From the NCBI GenBank assembly GCA_964387795.1, contig CAYLYP010000004.1, forward strand, positions 1-64,000: DNA of 64,000 nt, written 5' to 3'. Every line of letters starts with the position of its first letter. Position 1 is the stretch's first letter. The translations under genes were made by a program, and so were the position numbers. Below, piece after piece: positions 1 to 7,730 of this stretch. This DNA comes from CAYLYP01 sp964387795 (lineage in GTDB: Bacteria > Bacteroidota > Bacteroidia > Bacteroidales > UBA7960). The notes below the pieces were generated by a model. The model was given only the letters and a program-made list of their open reading frames with translations, made no database searches and was not told where the DNA came from.

Positions 1-285
1 AAACCCGGTGTTTCATGGGAATCACATCTAATGGGTGCTGTAGCAGGGGCGGTCTTAGCTGTTTTTTACCGGAGAGAAGGCCCTCAACGAAAACAATATT
101 CATGGGAATTAGAACCCGAAACAGAGGACGATGATGGGGAAACGGCTTTTTATAATATCCCGGAAACCCATGATGAAACGCTGCCTGAAGTTGAAAAAAA
201 CGATGAGGTTCCCCAAAAACCGGATGTGAATAATGCTATTACAATAAAATATGATTTTAAACCTGATGATGATGGAAAAAATTAG
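1..285 (+). CDS. Rhomboid family intramembrane serine protease, C-terminal fragment
   Basis: The reading frame is open from base 1, so only the last ~94 residues are in the window and the start is missing. The visible part has a WESHLMGAVAGAV segment, which matches the final catalytic helix of rhomboid proteases: the His of the Ser-His dyad followed by a small-residue GxxxG-like helix. After the helix comes a polar, acidic tail of about 60 residues rich in Glu, Asp and Pro, probably cytoplasmic. Rhomboids cleave substrate helices inside the inner membrane. The catalytic serine would lie upstream of the window and cannot be checked. It converges on RNase Z with a 35-bp gap and no obvious terminator hairpin. 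The family call is good; the substrate is unknown. Confidence 0.75.
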   Translation, partial: KPGVSWESHLMGAVAGAVLAVFYRREGPQRKQYSWELEPETEDDDGETAFYNIPETHDETLPEVEKNDEVPQKPDVNNAITIKYDFKPDDDGKN

Positions 286-320
286 GACATCTGTTATTAC
301 CCTCTTTCCTTTATATGTTA

Positions 321-1238
321 TTATAACGAAATTTCAAGGCCTTCTTCGGCCAGTATGGTGTTAATAAATACATTTTGGGCTTCTTCAAGATAGGGTTTTA
401 GGTCATCATACCTGGCCGAATAATGCCCAATAAGCAGCTTCTTTGCACGGGCTTTTATGGCAATGGTAGCTGCCTCAACGGTTGTTGAATGGGTCTTTTC
501 CTCAGCAAGCTTTTGCATCTCCTGCATAAATGTGGCTTCATGATAGATGAGGTCAGCATCCATAATCTGTGGCAAAAAAGATTCGGTATAACCTGTGTCT
601 GAACAAAACACATAGGTGCGGGGCGGGGGAGGAGCAATTGTTAGTTCATGGTTTGCAATAAGCTTTCCCTCTGTTGTGATAAAATCAGCCCCTTGTTTTA
701 TCTTTTTTACCTGCGCTAAAGGGATTTGATATTTTTCGATGAGCTCAGCCTTAATCTTTAATGGTACTTTCTTTTCTTTTATCACAAACCCACAAGCGGG
801 CATGCTATGTTTCATGATGATTGTTTCAATGCTCAGGTAGGGGTCTGAATATATCTCTTCGGGCATGTCCATGTTAAGGGCATGAAATATGATTTTATAC
901 TGAAGCCTTACATCAGAAATTTCAAAATGCAGCTTAAGGAGCTTTTCTAAATCTGCGGGTGCAAAAATATGGAGGTCTTTAAGGCGGCCATGCAACTGAT
1001 ATGACGACAGTAAACCCAATAAGCCCAGGTAATGGTCGCCATGCAGGTGTGTGATGAAGATGTTATTTATCTTCATCATCGGGATTTTATACCTGCGCAA
1101 TTGGATTTGTGTGCCTTCTGCGCAATCAAACAAGAAATACCTGTTGTGATAATTGATGATCTGTGAACTTGTGAAGCGGGTTGAGGTAGGAGCAGCGGCT
1201 GCACAACCCATTATCTTTATCTTAAACAAATTTCTCAT
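321..1238 (-). CDS. rnz: Ribonuclease Z (tRNA 3' endonuclease)
   Basis: A metallo-beta-lactamase-fold nuclease that removes the 3' trailer from tRNA precursors. At 305 residues it has the usual length of the short-form enzyme. The Zn motif HLHGDH is at residues 64-69, followed by the GLLGLL segment typical of RNase Z. Further on are SDTGY, the HEATF segment and a C-terminal GHYSARY that carries the last His ligand. The one tRNA gene in this window (tRNA-Cys) has no encoded CCA, so it would need this enzyme plus CCA addition. The start codon abuts the stop of the upstream cyanophycin-synthetase-like gene with no gap (1238/1239), so the two are almost certainly co-transcribed. Confidence 0.95.
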   Translation of the reverse strand: MRNLFKIKIMGCAAAAPTSTRFTSSQIINYHNRYFLFDCAEGTQIQLRRYKIPMMKINNIFITHLHGDHYLGLLGLLSSYQLHGRLKDLHIFAPADLEKLLKLHFEISDVRLQYKIIFHALNMDMPEEIYSDPYLSIETIIMKHSMPACGFVIKEKKVPLKIKAELIEKYQIPLAQVKKIKQGADFITTEGKLIANHELTIAPPPPRTYVFCSDTGYTESFLPQIMDADLIYHEATFMQEMQKLAEEKTHSTTVEAATIAIKARAKKLLIGHYSARYDDLKPYLEEAQNVFINTILAEEGLEISL

Positions 1239-2489
1239 TCAAAACAGGTATTTCGTTGCGAGTACTTCAAAGAAGCTATCCAGGAAGGGGAGGATTTCAT
1301 CAAGCGGATCGCCCAATCCACTTATGGCCTTATTATAAATGATTTTTTGGTTTTGAAAAACGATCACATTATGTTTATGGAGTTCAACAAGTATCCCGTC
1401 TTTTTCCAGGAGGTTGTATAAGCCGTCAGGGCATTCATGGGTGGTATCCAAAATGATAAGGTCGGCGCCCTGATGGTAAAAGCCCGAATGCGCAGTGCTT
1501 TGGACATTGTGTTCGAACAATGCGAATGATACACCTTTGGATTGTAATACCCATTTGATGTCTTCCCAGTGTTCAGATTGTTTCGTGAATTTTGCCTGAT
1601 TAAAAAATACTTCGCTTGTTGTTGCCCCTGCTACGTTAAAGCGTGGGTTGATATGCCTGATCCATGAACACAGATAGTCTGTCTGCTCCTTACTAATATG
1701 GTTGGTTGCTATGATGGGGATACGGGCCGATTTCTTTTGGTTAAAGATGTTCTTTAATAAAAATAAAAGATTGTTTGGAGGGTCGAGGTAGTTGAGCAAA
1801 GGGGCATCTTTTGAGGATACCTCGAGATGGCATTTGCACGAGACGGTATTTTTTTCTTCACAATGCATGCATTTTGCCGAAACAGTATTTTGGCCATATC
1901 CCATCTTCATCTCTTTGCGCGAAAAGGGAAAAAACAATGGGATACCCAGTCTTGAAGCATTTGATATGATTGATATTACCGATGAACAACCATAGTCTGA
2001 TTGTTCGAATTCATGTTTCAGGTTTTCATATTCGGGCATCATACTAAAAGGCAGTCTCTGGTTCATTGATTGAAACCATCTGGCAGTGGTGCTTACCGCC
2101 CTGAAGCTTGTCCTGGGGTCAAAGTATTCGATTGCCACAACATAATCAGCATCTTCTTCCGATATCGAATAGTCATTGAGCATAATATCCTTGCCAAACT
2201 GAAGGATGTGCTGGAGGGTGCGGGCAAATAAATCAATTACAGTAGTAGGATTATATAAAGCCACATGAGGAAATACACTATACACATATTCCTTATAATG
2301 ATTCGAATCCGGACCTTCCGGTTCAAGATAAACATTAAATACAACTGCCCGGGAGTTTAAATAGGTGTTTGGACCATGATAAATCCTAAGCTTACTGATG
2401 AAAAAATCTTTTGAATGCAAAAGCATATTTTGTTTGTAATACAACCAATTACCTTGTTTAATTAAAAAAAGGCATCTGTTTATGCCCAT
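1239..2489 (-). CDS. Degenerate cyanophycin-synthetase-like protein
   Basis: Residues ~33-200 follow the N-terminal domain and the entry to the ATP-grasp domain of cyanophycin synthetase (CphA): an RxxHGPN motif near residue 38, a VVAIEY strand near 117, an AVSTTARWF helix near 131, then LGIP (181) and GYG (197). Residues ~255-390 follow the Mur-ligase-like domain: RIPIIAT at 256, VAGATTSE at 286, then EHNVQSTAHSGF where CphA has its ESARGGILRSGL motif. The P-loop GTNGKTT is replaced by NHISKEQ (263-269), and nearly all of the ATP-grasp domain (~270 residues in CphA) is missing. In its place is a Cys cluster, C207-x2-C210-x7-C218-x-C220, possibly metal-binding. CphA is near 870-900 residues; this is 416. 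Polymerase activity is therefore unlikely. A start at Met22 (2426) fits the CphA N-terminus better than 2489. Homology is recalled from the family and was not searched. Confidence 0.7.
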   Translation of the reverse strand: MGINRCLFLIKQGNWLYYKQNMLLHSKDFFISKLRIYHGPNTYLNSRAVVFNVYLEPEGPDSNHYKEYVYSVFPHVALYNPTTVIDLFARTLQHILQFGKDIMLNDYSISEEDADYVVAIEYFDPRTSFRAVSTTARWFQSMNQRLPFSMMPEYENLKHEFEQSDYGCSSVISIISNASRLGIPLFFPFSRKEMKMGYGQNTVSAKCMHCEEKNTVSCKCHLEVSSKDAPLLNYLDPPNNLLFLLKNIFNQKKSARIPIIATNHISKEQTDYLCSWIRHINPRFNVAGATTSEVFFNQAKFTKQSEHWEDIKWVLQSKGVSFALFEHNVQSTAHSGFYHQGADLIILDTTHECPDGLYNLLEKDGILVELHKHNVIVFQNQKIIYNKAISGLGDPLDEILPFLDSFFEVLATKYLF

Positions 2490-2730
2490 GGATAAAAAAG
2501 CAAACCTAATGAAAAAAAATCAAAGTCAAAGCATTGAGACAAAAAATTAAAAATTATTTGATATCATCATTGGTCCCAACTGGTTTCATGACGTTTGTGT
2601 TTCTGCTGTTTTGCTTGTATTCACTGGCATTGGGGACTGTAGTAGGCTGTTAAGATGGAGGGGCAGGTGTCTTTCATCATTTTATGGGGAGCTATATTTT
2701 AAATTTAAAATAACTATATACCACATTCAG

Positions 2731-2829
2731 GGTTGAAGCGGTGTTGAGGCGGGGTTGAAGCGGTGTTGAGGCGGGTTTGAGCCGGGTTGAAAGCGGCTCA
2801 AGCCCGTCTCAAGTCCGTCTGAAATCCGG
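2731..2829. repeat. Array of nine 11-bp units, G-rich then C-rich
   Basis: Nine consecutive 11-bp units. The first six are of the type GGTTGAAGCGG / TGTTGAGGCGG / GTTTGAGCCGG; the last three are of the opposite type, CTCAAGCCCGT, CTCAAGTCCGT and CTGAAATCCGG. The switch creates an inverted repeat, TTGAGCCG (2777-2784) against CGGCTCAA (2794-2801). A second array of the same total length and design lies at 34597-34695. The array sits in the 473-bp gap (2490-2962) between the cyanophycin-synthetase-like gene and the DUF6266 gene. The rest of that gap shows no gene that I can support. Confidence 0.85.
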
Positions 2830-2962
2830 TTAAAATATTAAGATAATTTATGGATGATATATAATATTTGCATACAGCTTGCGTTATTATAGTGATGAAT
2901 TAAACTTAAAAATATTTATAGATTGGATTTAAATATGATTGTTTCATTAAAACTAAAGCATT

Positions 2963-3616
2963 ATGGCAAGGGCAAAAAACGGGCTTTACGGTCCCTTAAG
3001 CGGGATGGTGGGCAATCTTGTATTTTATGAATTAAATGGCCAACAGGTAGTGAGAGTAAAAGGTGTTGTGCCATCAAAGCCTTCTGGAGGACGGATGAAA
3101 GAAGTTCAGGGGGATTTTTCTACAGTAATGAAAGTGGTACAGGCGGTATCACATTTTGCGCGGGTAGGTTTTTATGATTTGGCGGAAGGGCGGATGGCTT
3201 TTCAGAAGGCTTTGTCGGTAAACCTTTTGCGATACCGGGCGGCAGAAGACAAGGAGCTGTTGAGGTGGTTGCTGGTCAGCGAAGGCCAAAGGGCTGGGGC
3301 AGAAGACCTGATGGCAGGTTTTACGGATGATGACAGCCTGGCGATGAGTTGGGGCACCGCAATGCCAAATATGGAATGGTCGGATGATGACCTGGCAATG
3401 TTAATGGCAATCAATGCAAGGAGCCTTGAAACATCAATAAACCTGACTACTTTCAGGCGGCACCATCATTCGGCTATTCTTAAGCTGCCACCGCTCCAGC
3501 CGGGTGATATCCTTCAGTGCTTTTTAAGTTTTCATTCGCCCCTGGATCCGGATAGTTCGATAAGCCTTGGCAATATCTCAAAGAGCCAAAGATTTGAATT
3601 GATATTTCCAATTTAA
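2963..3616 (+). CDS. DUF6266 family protein
   Basis: A 217-residue protein whose N-terminus (MARAKNGLYGPLSGMVGN, then a short VVRVKG strand) has the KxGxxGxxSGxVGN signature I associate with DUF6266, a Bacteroidota family of unknown function. There is no signal peptide or membrane segment. The centre (~70-130) is predicted helical and acidic; the C-terminal part (~150-215) looks like alternating strands, suggesting a small all-beta domain. It is alone on the plus strand, about 130 bp downstream of the 11-bp array and upstream of REP-like hairpins, so it is not obviously part of an operon. Its DNA is more GC-rich than the flanking spacers. Function is unknown and I do not assign one. Confidence 0.75.
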   Translation: MARAKNGLYGPLSGMVGNLVFYELNGQQVVRVKGVVPSKPSGGRMKEVQGDFSTVMKVVQAVSHFARVGFYDLAEGRMAFQKALSVNLLRYRAAEDKELLRWLLVSEGQRAGAEDLMAGFTDDDSLAMSWGTAMPNMEWSDDDLAMLMAINARSLETSINLTTFRRHHHSAILKLPPLQPGDILQCFLSFHSPLDPDSSISLGNISKSQRFELIFPI

Positions 3617-3669
3617 CAGGATATATAAAGATTAGCACTCCGGAGATGTTGTGGCATAGTGAATGCTGT

Positions 3670-3752
3670 TGGCCAATCCCGGAGGGATTGTATGTCCATA
3701 GAAATAAGTATAAAACAAAGGTGTGCGACCCCGGATGGGGTCGTATGTTCAA
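3670..3752. repeat. Pair of REP-like short hairpins
   Basis: Just after the DUF6266 gene are two small palindromes about 55 bp apart: AATCCCGGAGGGATT (stem AATCCC/GGGATT) and GACCCCGGATGGGGTC (stem GACCCC/GGGGTC). Each is followed by G/CGTATGT or TGTATGT. Neither is followed by a T-run, so they do not look like terminators. The layout resembles dispersed palindromic (REP-like) repeats of Bacteroidota. The remainder of the gap 3617-4229 holds no supportable gene except the mscL terminator. Confidence 0.6.
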
Positions 3753-4160
3753 CGTGTGTTTCCGGTTCTATAAACATTTAACCCCTTTGGTGTTATTTCC
3801 TTTACATTCATGTTCCATTATTTTATTACTGCCTTTGTGCTGGCATATCCCTCCGTTATTCTTCACTTGCACAGGGCAATAAATTAAATCTCTGTAATAA
3901 TCCTTCCATGTTAAGGCCACTTAACTGCTAATTTTAACTATAACAATATGATCCTGTCCTTTGATTATGATAATAATCCAGATACTGACCAATCTCATAT
4001 AACTTTTTTTCTTAGTACAAACATTCAAACGAAATATTCATTTTTTGTGCCGGGACACCCAAAAAGGCATCCTGAAAAATATATATAACTGAGATGTTGT
4101 GCTTTAAAAAATCAATACCTAAAAAGTGTCGAAGTTAGGAATATCAAGGCGGAAATGAAT

Positions 4161-4204
4161 AAAAAAAATCCGTGAATTCAGAAATGTGTCCTGAATTCAC
4201 GGAT
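4161..4204 (-). terminator. Rho-independent terminator of mscL
   Basis: A perfect 14-bp stem ATCCGTGAATTCAG / CTGAATTCACGGAT (4168-4181 and 4191-4204) with a 9-nt loop. It is followed on the minus strand by eight U residues, 25 nt after the mscL stop codon. Confidence 0.9.
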
Positions 4205-4229
4205 TGAAGCATGATTAGCTAATAGTAAG

Positions 4230-4652
4230 TTATTTATTTTTAAGGATGTCCCTGATTTCAGTAAGCAGGCTTTCTTCCTTGGTAGGTGCCGGAGGTGCAG
4301 CAGGTGCAGCATCTTCTTTTTTCTTCATGCTGTTAAGGCCCTTGATAAGCAGAAAAATTACGGCAGCAATAATTAAAAAGTCAATCACTGTTTGTGCAAA
4401 AGCGCCGTAAGCAATCAGGGGAGCCCCAGCTTCGCGGGCTTTAGCAAGATTTTCGTATGTATTTCCGTCAAGGGTCACATAAAGGTCAGAGAAGTTCATC
4501 CCGCCCAGTAGTAAACCAATGGGGGGCATGATGATATCGTTGACAATTGAGCTTACAATTTTGCCAAATGCGCCCCCAATGATGACGCCCACTGCCATGT
4601 CCACCACATTGCCTCTCATGGCAAATGCTTTGAATTCCTTTAAAATGCTCAT
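4230..4652 (-). CDS. mscL: Large-conductance mechanosensitive channel MscL
   Basis: Forms a homopentameric inner-membrane pore that opens under membrane tension during hypo-osmotic shock. The 140-residue length is normal. The start, MSILKEFKAFAMRGNVVDMA, is the conserved amphipathic N-terminal helix. TM1 follows (VGVIIGGAFGKIVSSIV), then a periplasmic loop with the IMPPIG segment, TM2 near residues 80-105 and a charged C-terminal helix after an Ala/Pro-rich linker. It has its own terminator and a promoter-like -7 element upstream, so it is probably monocistronic. No anomaly seen. Confidence 0.97.
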   Translation of the reverse strand: MSILKEFKAFAMRGNVVDMAVGVIIGGAFGKIVSSIVNDIIMPPIGLLLGGMNFSDLYVTLDGNTYENLAKAREAGAPLIAYGAFAQTVIDFLIIAAVIFLLIKGLNSMKKKEDAAPAAPPAPTKEESLLTEIRDILKNK

Positions 4653-4696
4653 ATTTTTGCTCTTTGGTTAATTGTTAGGTTTATTATATAATTATC

Positions 4697-4704
4697 CAAA
4701 ATTA
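4697..4704 (-). promoter_or_regulatory. Promoter -7 element for mscL
   Basis: TAATTTTG on the minus strand fits the Bacteroidota -7 consensus TAnnTTTG and lies 45 nt before the mscL start. No TTG/TTTG is seen at the usual -33 distance, so this is a half-match. Confidence 0.4.
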
Positions 4705-4737
4705 GCAAAAAAATAATTTAATTAAGCGAAAAAAGAA

Positions 4738-5187
4738 TTATTTTGGCATTCCGCCGAACAATTTTCTCAGGAAGCGATGGAACGCATGTATGCCTTTAGG
4801 GTTGGTATGCATCAGGATGCATTCGCCATGTATGGTGCCGGGAAGTGTGTTTTTTGCTGTTTCAAGCGATTCTGCTGTATGGCAGCCCTGTTGGATCCAA
4901 ATGTGCGAATAGCCTTTTTTGATGGCTTGTTCAACCCATTGTTGTGAGTTTTCAGGCCTAGTAAGGATCAACAATGCCTTAACTTCTGATGGGAGTTCAT
5001 CAAGGTTTTTTTTGAAATCAATTTCAGGATTTGAAACTGCTTTGGGGTTAAGCGCATATACCTGATAGCCATTTGATTTCAGGCTTTGGTAAACCTGGTT
5101 GCCAAATTTGTTTTTTTGTGAAGATACACCTGCAACAGCAATAGCAGGCTGTGACAAGAAACTTTCAATGTTAGCTTTAGTGACCAT
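4738..5187 (-). CDS. CoA-binding domain protein (YccU-like)
   Basis: A small Rossmann-fold protein of the CoA_binding_2 family. The N-terminal AIAVAGVSSQKNKFGNQVY has the G-x-S-x(n)-FGN pattern of this family, followed by VYALNPK, LLILTRPE and HIWIQQG strands. I start it at the internal Met (5187; MVTKANIESFL) because the longer reading frame (to 5253) would run into the upstream idi gene; from 5187 the protein has ~149 residues and a 22-bp gap to idi. The family is thought to bind CoA or a nucleotide; the role is unknown. It is the last gene of a DUF116-idi-CoA-binding run. Confidence 0.85.
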   Translation of the reverse strand: MVTKANIESFLSQPAIAVAGVSSQKNKFGNQVYQSLKSNGYQVYALNPKAVSNPEIDFKKNLDELPSEVKALLILTRPENSQQWVEQAIKKGYSHIWIQQGCHTAESLETAKNTLPGTIHGECILMHTNPKGIHAFHRFLRKLFGGMPK

Positions 5188-5209
5188 GTAAAACGTATTA
5201 AGGGTTTTG

Positions 5210-5758
5210 TTAAAGAATTGTGCAGTTGTTGCAATGCTCTTTTGACTTGTCAAAGTGCTCTATAAAGTTATCAAAAATAAGCCTAAACCACACAGTGTAA
5301 TTTAAAGGATTTTTAACCATGTCATTTTTAATGGCATCAAACGACATCCATTTAAAAGCAGAAGCTTCTTTAGGATTGATGACAGGGATGCCATCGAAAA
5401 AGCCGAAGAAGACATGGTCAAGTTCGTTTTCGACAAGCCCGTTGTCCAGTTCTGCCCTGTACCTGAAGCTAAAGAGCCATCTTAAATTGCATTGAAAGCC
5501 CATTTCTTCTTTAAGCCGGATATAGGCAGTAGTCTGAAGGCTTTCGCCGGGGACAGCATGGCTGCAACAGGTGTTGGTCCACAAAGAAGCCGAATGGTAT
5601 TTGTCGGCAGCCCTTTTTTGGAGCAGGAGTTCATCTTTGTCATTCATTACGAAGATAGAAAAAGCCCTGTGTAACAGTCCTTTTTTATGAACGTCTGATT
5701 TGGTGGCAAAGCCCTTAATGGTGTCATTTTCATCTATCAGGCTAATTATGGGATCCAT
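5210..5758 (-). CDS. idi: Isopentenyl-diphosphate delta-isomerase, type I
   Basis: Interconverts isopentenyl and dimethylallyl diphosphate for isoprenoid synthesis. It is a Nudix-fold enzyme with the type I landmarks: HKKGLLHRAFSIFV at the start of the fold, TNTCCSH with the catalytic Cys, the Nudix-like helix GESLQTTAYIRLKEEMG, and ENELDHVF with the acidic metal and catalytic residues. I choose Met at 5758 (MDPIISLIDEND), which matches the family N-terminus; the longer frame to 5809 overlaps the preceding DUF116 gene by 11 bp. The MEP pathway (dxr, ispG in this window) makes both isomers, so this enzyme balances them rather than being strictly required. Confidence 0.93.
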   Translation of the reverse strand: MDPIISLIDENDTIKGFATKSDVHKKGLLHRAFSIFVMNDKDELLLQKRAADKYHSASLWTNTCCSHAVPGESLQTTAYIRLKEEMGFQCNLRWLFSFRYRAELDNGLVENELDHVFFGFFDGIPVINPKEASAFKWMSFDAIKNDMVKNPLNYTVWFRLIFDNFIEHFDKSKEHCNNCTIL

Positions 5759-5798
5759 GATACAAGATTTTTTGGGGTAAGAGGTGTTGTCGAATAGC

Positions 5799-7088
5799 TT
5801 ATAAGGCAAACCAGTTGGTGGAGCAATAAGCAGAAATATCTTCTATTTGCATGCCGGGCGTTGAATTCTTTACTGTGAAGCCTGATTTGTCTTTAATGTT
5901 TGTTGAAGGCTGTCCCGACACGATATTTAAGAGTTGCTCCATGTCAATGGTTGTAGTGATGCCGGATGAGTCCCAATGATTTTTGCAGCCGCAAAAATTA
6001 AGGAAGATGCATTGCGAAGGTATATTGTGTGCCATTACTTCATAACCACCACCAATCAGGTTTAAGGTACAGGCAGTGGCAATAATCCCGGTGTTATCCT
6101 GTTGTGCCCATTGTGCCAGGAAGTTGGAGAGATCAGAGGTATGAGGTACAATATAGGTTTTAATATTAAAATCAGCAAGTTTTTTTGCAGTATTTCCCAG
6201 CTTGCACATCGGATTGCAGGAGACACAACGGGTAGCAGAATTTTCGCTGATGCCCTGGCAGTTTTGGGCATCAAAAGAGCGCATACAGGCAGGAGCAACA
6301 AAAATCCTGTTCCCGGTCTGGCTGAATTTTTTAAAAAGTGCTTTGTTGAGGATGGCAGCCCCCAGCATGTTCAGGTGGTATTCCGATTCAGGTTTGGTGG
6401 CCAGGAAATAATCTTCGCGCCTGCGATAGGTCTTTTGGGCAATGGGAATGAAGTCATTTACTTTTGAAGTATATCGGCTAAGCATCAAAGAGGCATAGCT
6501 TTCAAAGAAACGGCTGAAGTGTTCACATTTTTGTAATAATACCGTGGATTTTTCATGCCCAATGCTTTTGAGGTATCTTTCCCAATGCCTTAAGACTTTC
6601 ACTTCGTGAGTGTATTCGCCGGTTGCATATAGCCAGTTTAACAATCCTGAGAAATCAGGCATGTTGACATCATTGGCAGAGAAGGATGTTTTTTGGGCAA
6701 GTAAGGGCATTGCATAGCGGCCTCTGAAGGAATCAATATTTTTTTTAAGTTTTGGGTATCTTCTTCTGGCATTAAATAGGCTTGACAAAAGGTAGGTCTT
6801 CCATCTTGCAGTAGCTTTGCTGTAACGCAGGTGGTTTTTTATAAACAAACCTGCCATGATGAGTTCTAGAAAATACTCTTCATTGGATTTGAGCTTCTCT
6901 TTTGTTTTTAACAAGACATAATCCTTGTATTCAGAGACTGGTTCAAGAAACATTTTGGAGGCCAGTTGGCTTATGACCCCTGTAGTGATTTCAAGATCTG
7001 CATAAAAATCTGTTGCTTTTGCCTCAGAAGTAGGATTAAGATTGTAGGTAGGAGCTTTTAAAAAGCTTTGGTTGGCTGGTAAGAACAT
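5799..7088 (-). CDS. DUF116 family cysteine-rich protein
   Basis: The C-terminal half (residues ~245-410) fits DUF116: FVAPACMRSFDAQNC, then CVSCNPMCKLGN, an ALxDFNIKTYIVPH strand, IIATACTLNLIGGGYEV and FLNFCGCKNHW. At least eight Cys residues lie in these motifs, so an Fe-S cluster or metal site is plausible. The N-terminal ~240 residues are helical, Lys/Arg-rich and not recognised. The function of DUF116 is not known to me. The gene precedes idi with a short overlap or gap and is probably co-transcribed with it and the CoA-binding gene. No signal peptide, so likely cytoplasmic. Confidence 0.75.
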   Translation of the reverse strand: MFLPANQSFLKAPTYNLNPTSEAKATDFYADLEITTGVISQLASKMFLEPVSEYKDYVLLKTKEKLKSNEEYFLELIMAGLFIKNHLRYSKATARWKTYLLSSLFNARRRYPKLKKNIDSFRGRYAMPLLAQKTSFSANDVNMPDFSGLLNWLYATGEYTHEVKVLRHWERYLKSIGHEKSTVLLQKCEHFSRFFESYASLMLSRYTSKVNDFIPIAQKTYRRREDYFLATKPESEYHLNMLGAAILNKALFKKFSQTGNRIFVAPACMRSFDAQNCQGISENSATRCVSCNPMCKLGNTAKKLADFNIKTYIVPHTSDLSNFLAQWAQQDNTGIIATACTLNLIGGGYEVMAHNIPSQCIFLNFCGCKNHWDSSGITTTIDMEQLLNIVSGQPSTNIKDKSGFTVKNSTPGMQIEDISAYCSTNWFAL

Positions 7089-7239
7089 GGCTCATTCTTT
7101 TAAGGTGGTTGGATTTTTGGGTTGAAAAAACAGGTTTTTGGGCTTTTTAGGGTTTTTAGGTTTTTGGGCTTTATTTGTAAATGCTTTTGGGTTTTCAGGT
7201 TAAATATGTTTTATCATAAATACAGGTTTGTTAAAATGT

Positions 7240-7572
7240 TTACCAGTATTGTTCATTCATTTCATAAGAGAAATGGTTGAAAGAACAGGTATTCTTTTCC
7301 TCTTTTGTCTTCATATTTTCCAGGTCTGAATTGTTTTCTTCCTGATTACTGGTGCTTAAACGCAGGATAGCCGAAGAAATTGTTTCACGTTCAGATGATT
7401 CCATCTGTTCGGAGATATGGTTTGAGAGGATGTTGATTTGAGCAACAGAGGGCGAAGCCTGAAAAAGAAACCGGGACGAATAGCCAAACAAGGCACCGTA
7501 GAAGCTTGTATTGCAACTGCTAAAAACGAGCAAGGGCAATATGAAAGCCAGTGATTTAAGGGTTCTTTTCAT
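7240..7572 (-). CDS. Small putative lipoprotein
   Basis: From the Met at 7572 the protein has 110 residues with a clear lipoprotein signal: MKRT, a hydrophobic stretch LAFILPLLVF, then the lipobox FSSC with the lipidated Cys near residue 20. The mature part is polar, Ser/Glu/Asn-rich and has no domain I recognise. The longer frame to 7599 puts extra Lys/Gln residues in front of the signal and is less likely. It lies between the response regulator and the DUF116 gene. A 150-bp G/T-rich spacer with repeated TTTTTGGG-like words follows it. Confidence 0.55.
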   Translation of the reverse strand: MKRTLKSLAFILPLLVFSSCNTSFYGALFGYSSRFLFQASPSVAQINILSNHISEQMESSERETISSAILRLSTSNQEENNSDLENMKTKEEKNTCSFNHFSYEMNEQYW

Positions 7573-7730
7573 GGTGTTCTTTTTTTGTGTTTTTATCATT
7601 TGATTTCAAGCTGAACTATTGTTTTTGTCAGCTTGAATAGAAATGTTGTTCAAAAATACAGCCCCTTGACGGGGCTGCGAAAAATTATTCGGTGAATGGC
7701 GAAAAAAGAATGGTGAATGCCGTGAACAAT

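Noticed and set aside
2490..2730. Possible gene in the gap after the cyanophycin-synthetase-like gene
   Set aside because: No frame of useful length with a plausible start; only AT-rich spacer and the edge of the repeat array.
3646..3882. Plus-strand frame with Trp/Cys-rich translation after the DUF6266 gene
   Set aside because: It runs across the REP-like hairpins and has unnatural composition, so it is a by-product of the repeats.
7100..7210. Possible G-quadruplex or regulatory repeat in the T/G-rich words after the DUF116 start
   Set aside because: The words TTTTTGGG and GGGTTTTT are irregular and too few to distinguish from simple low-complexity sequence.
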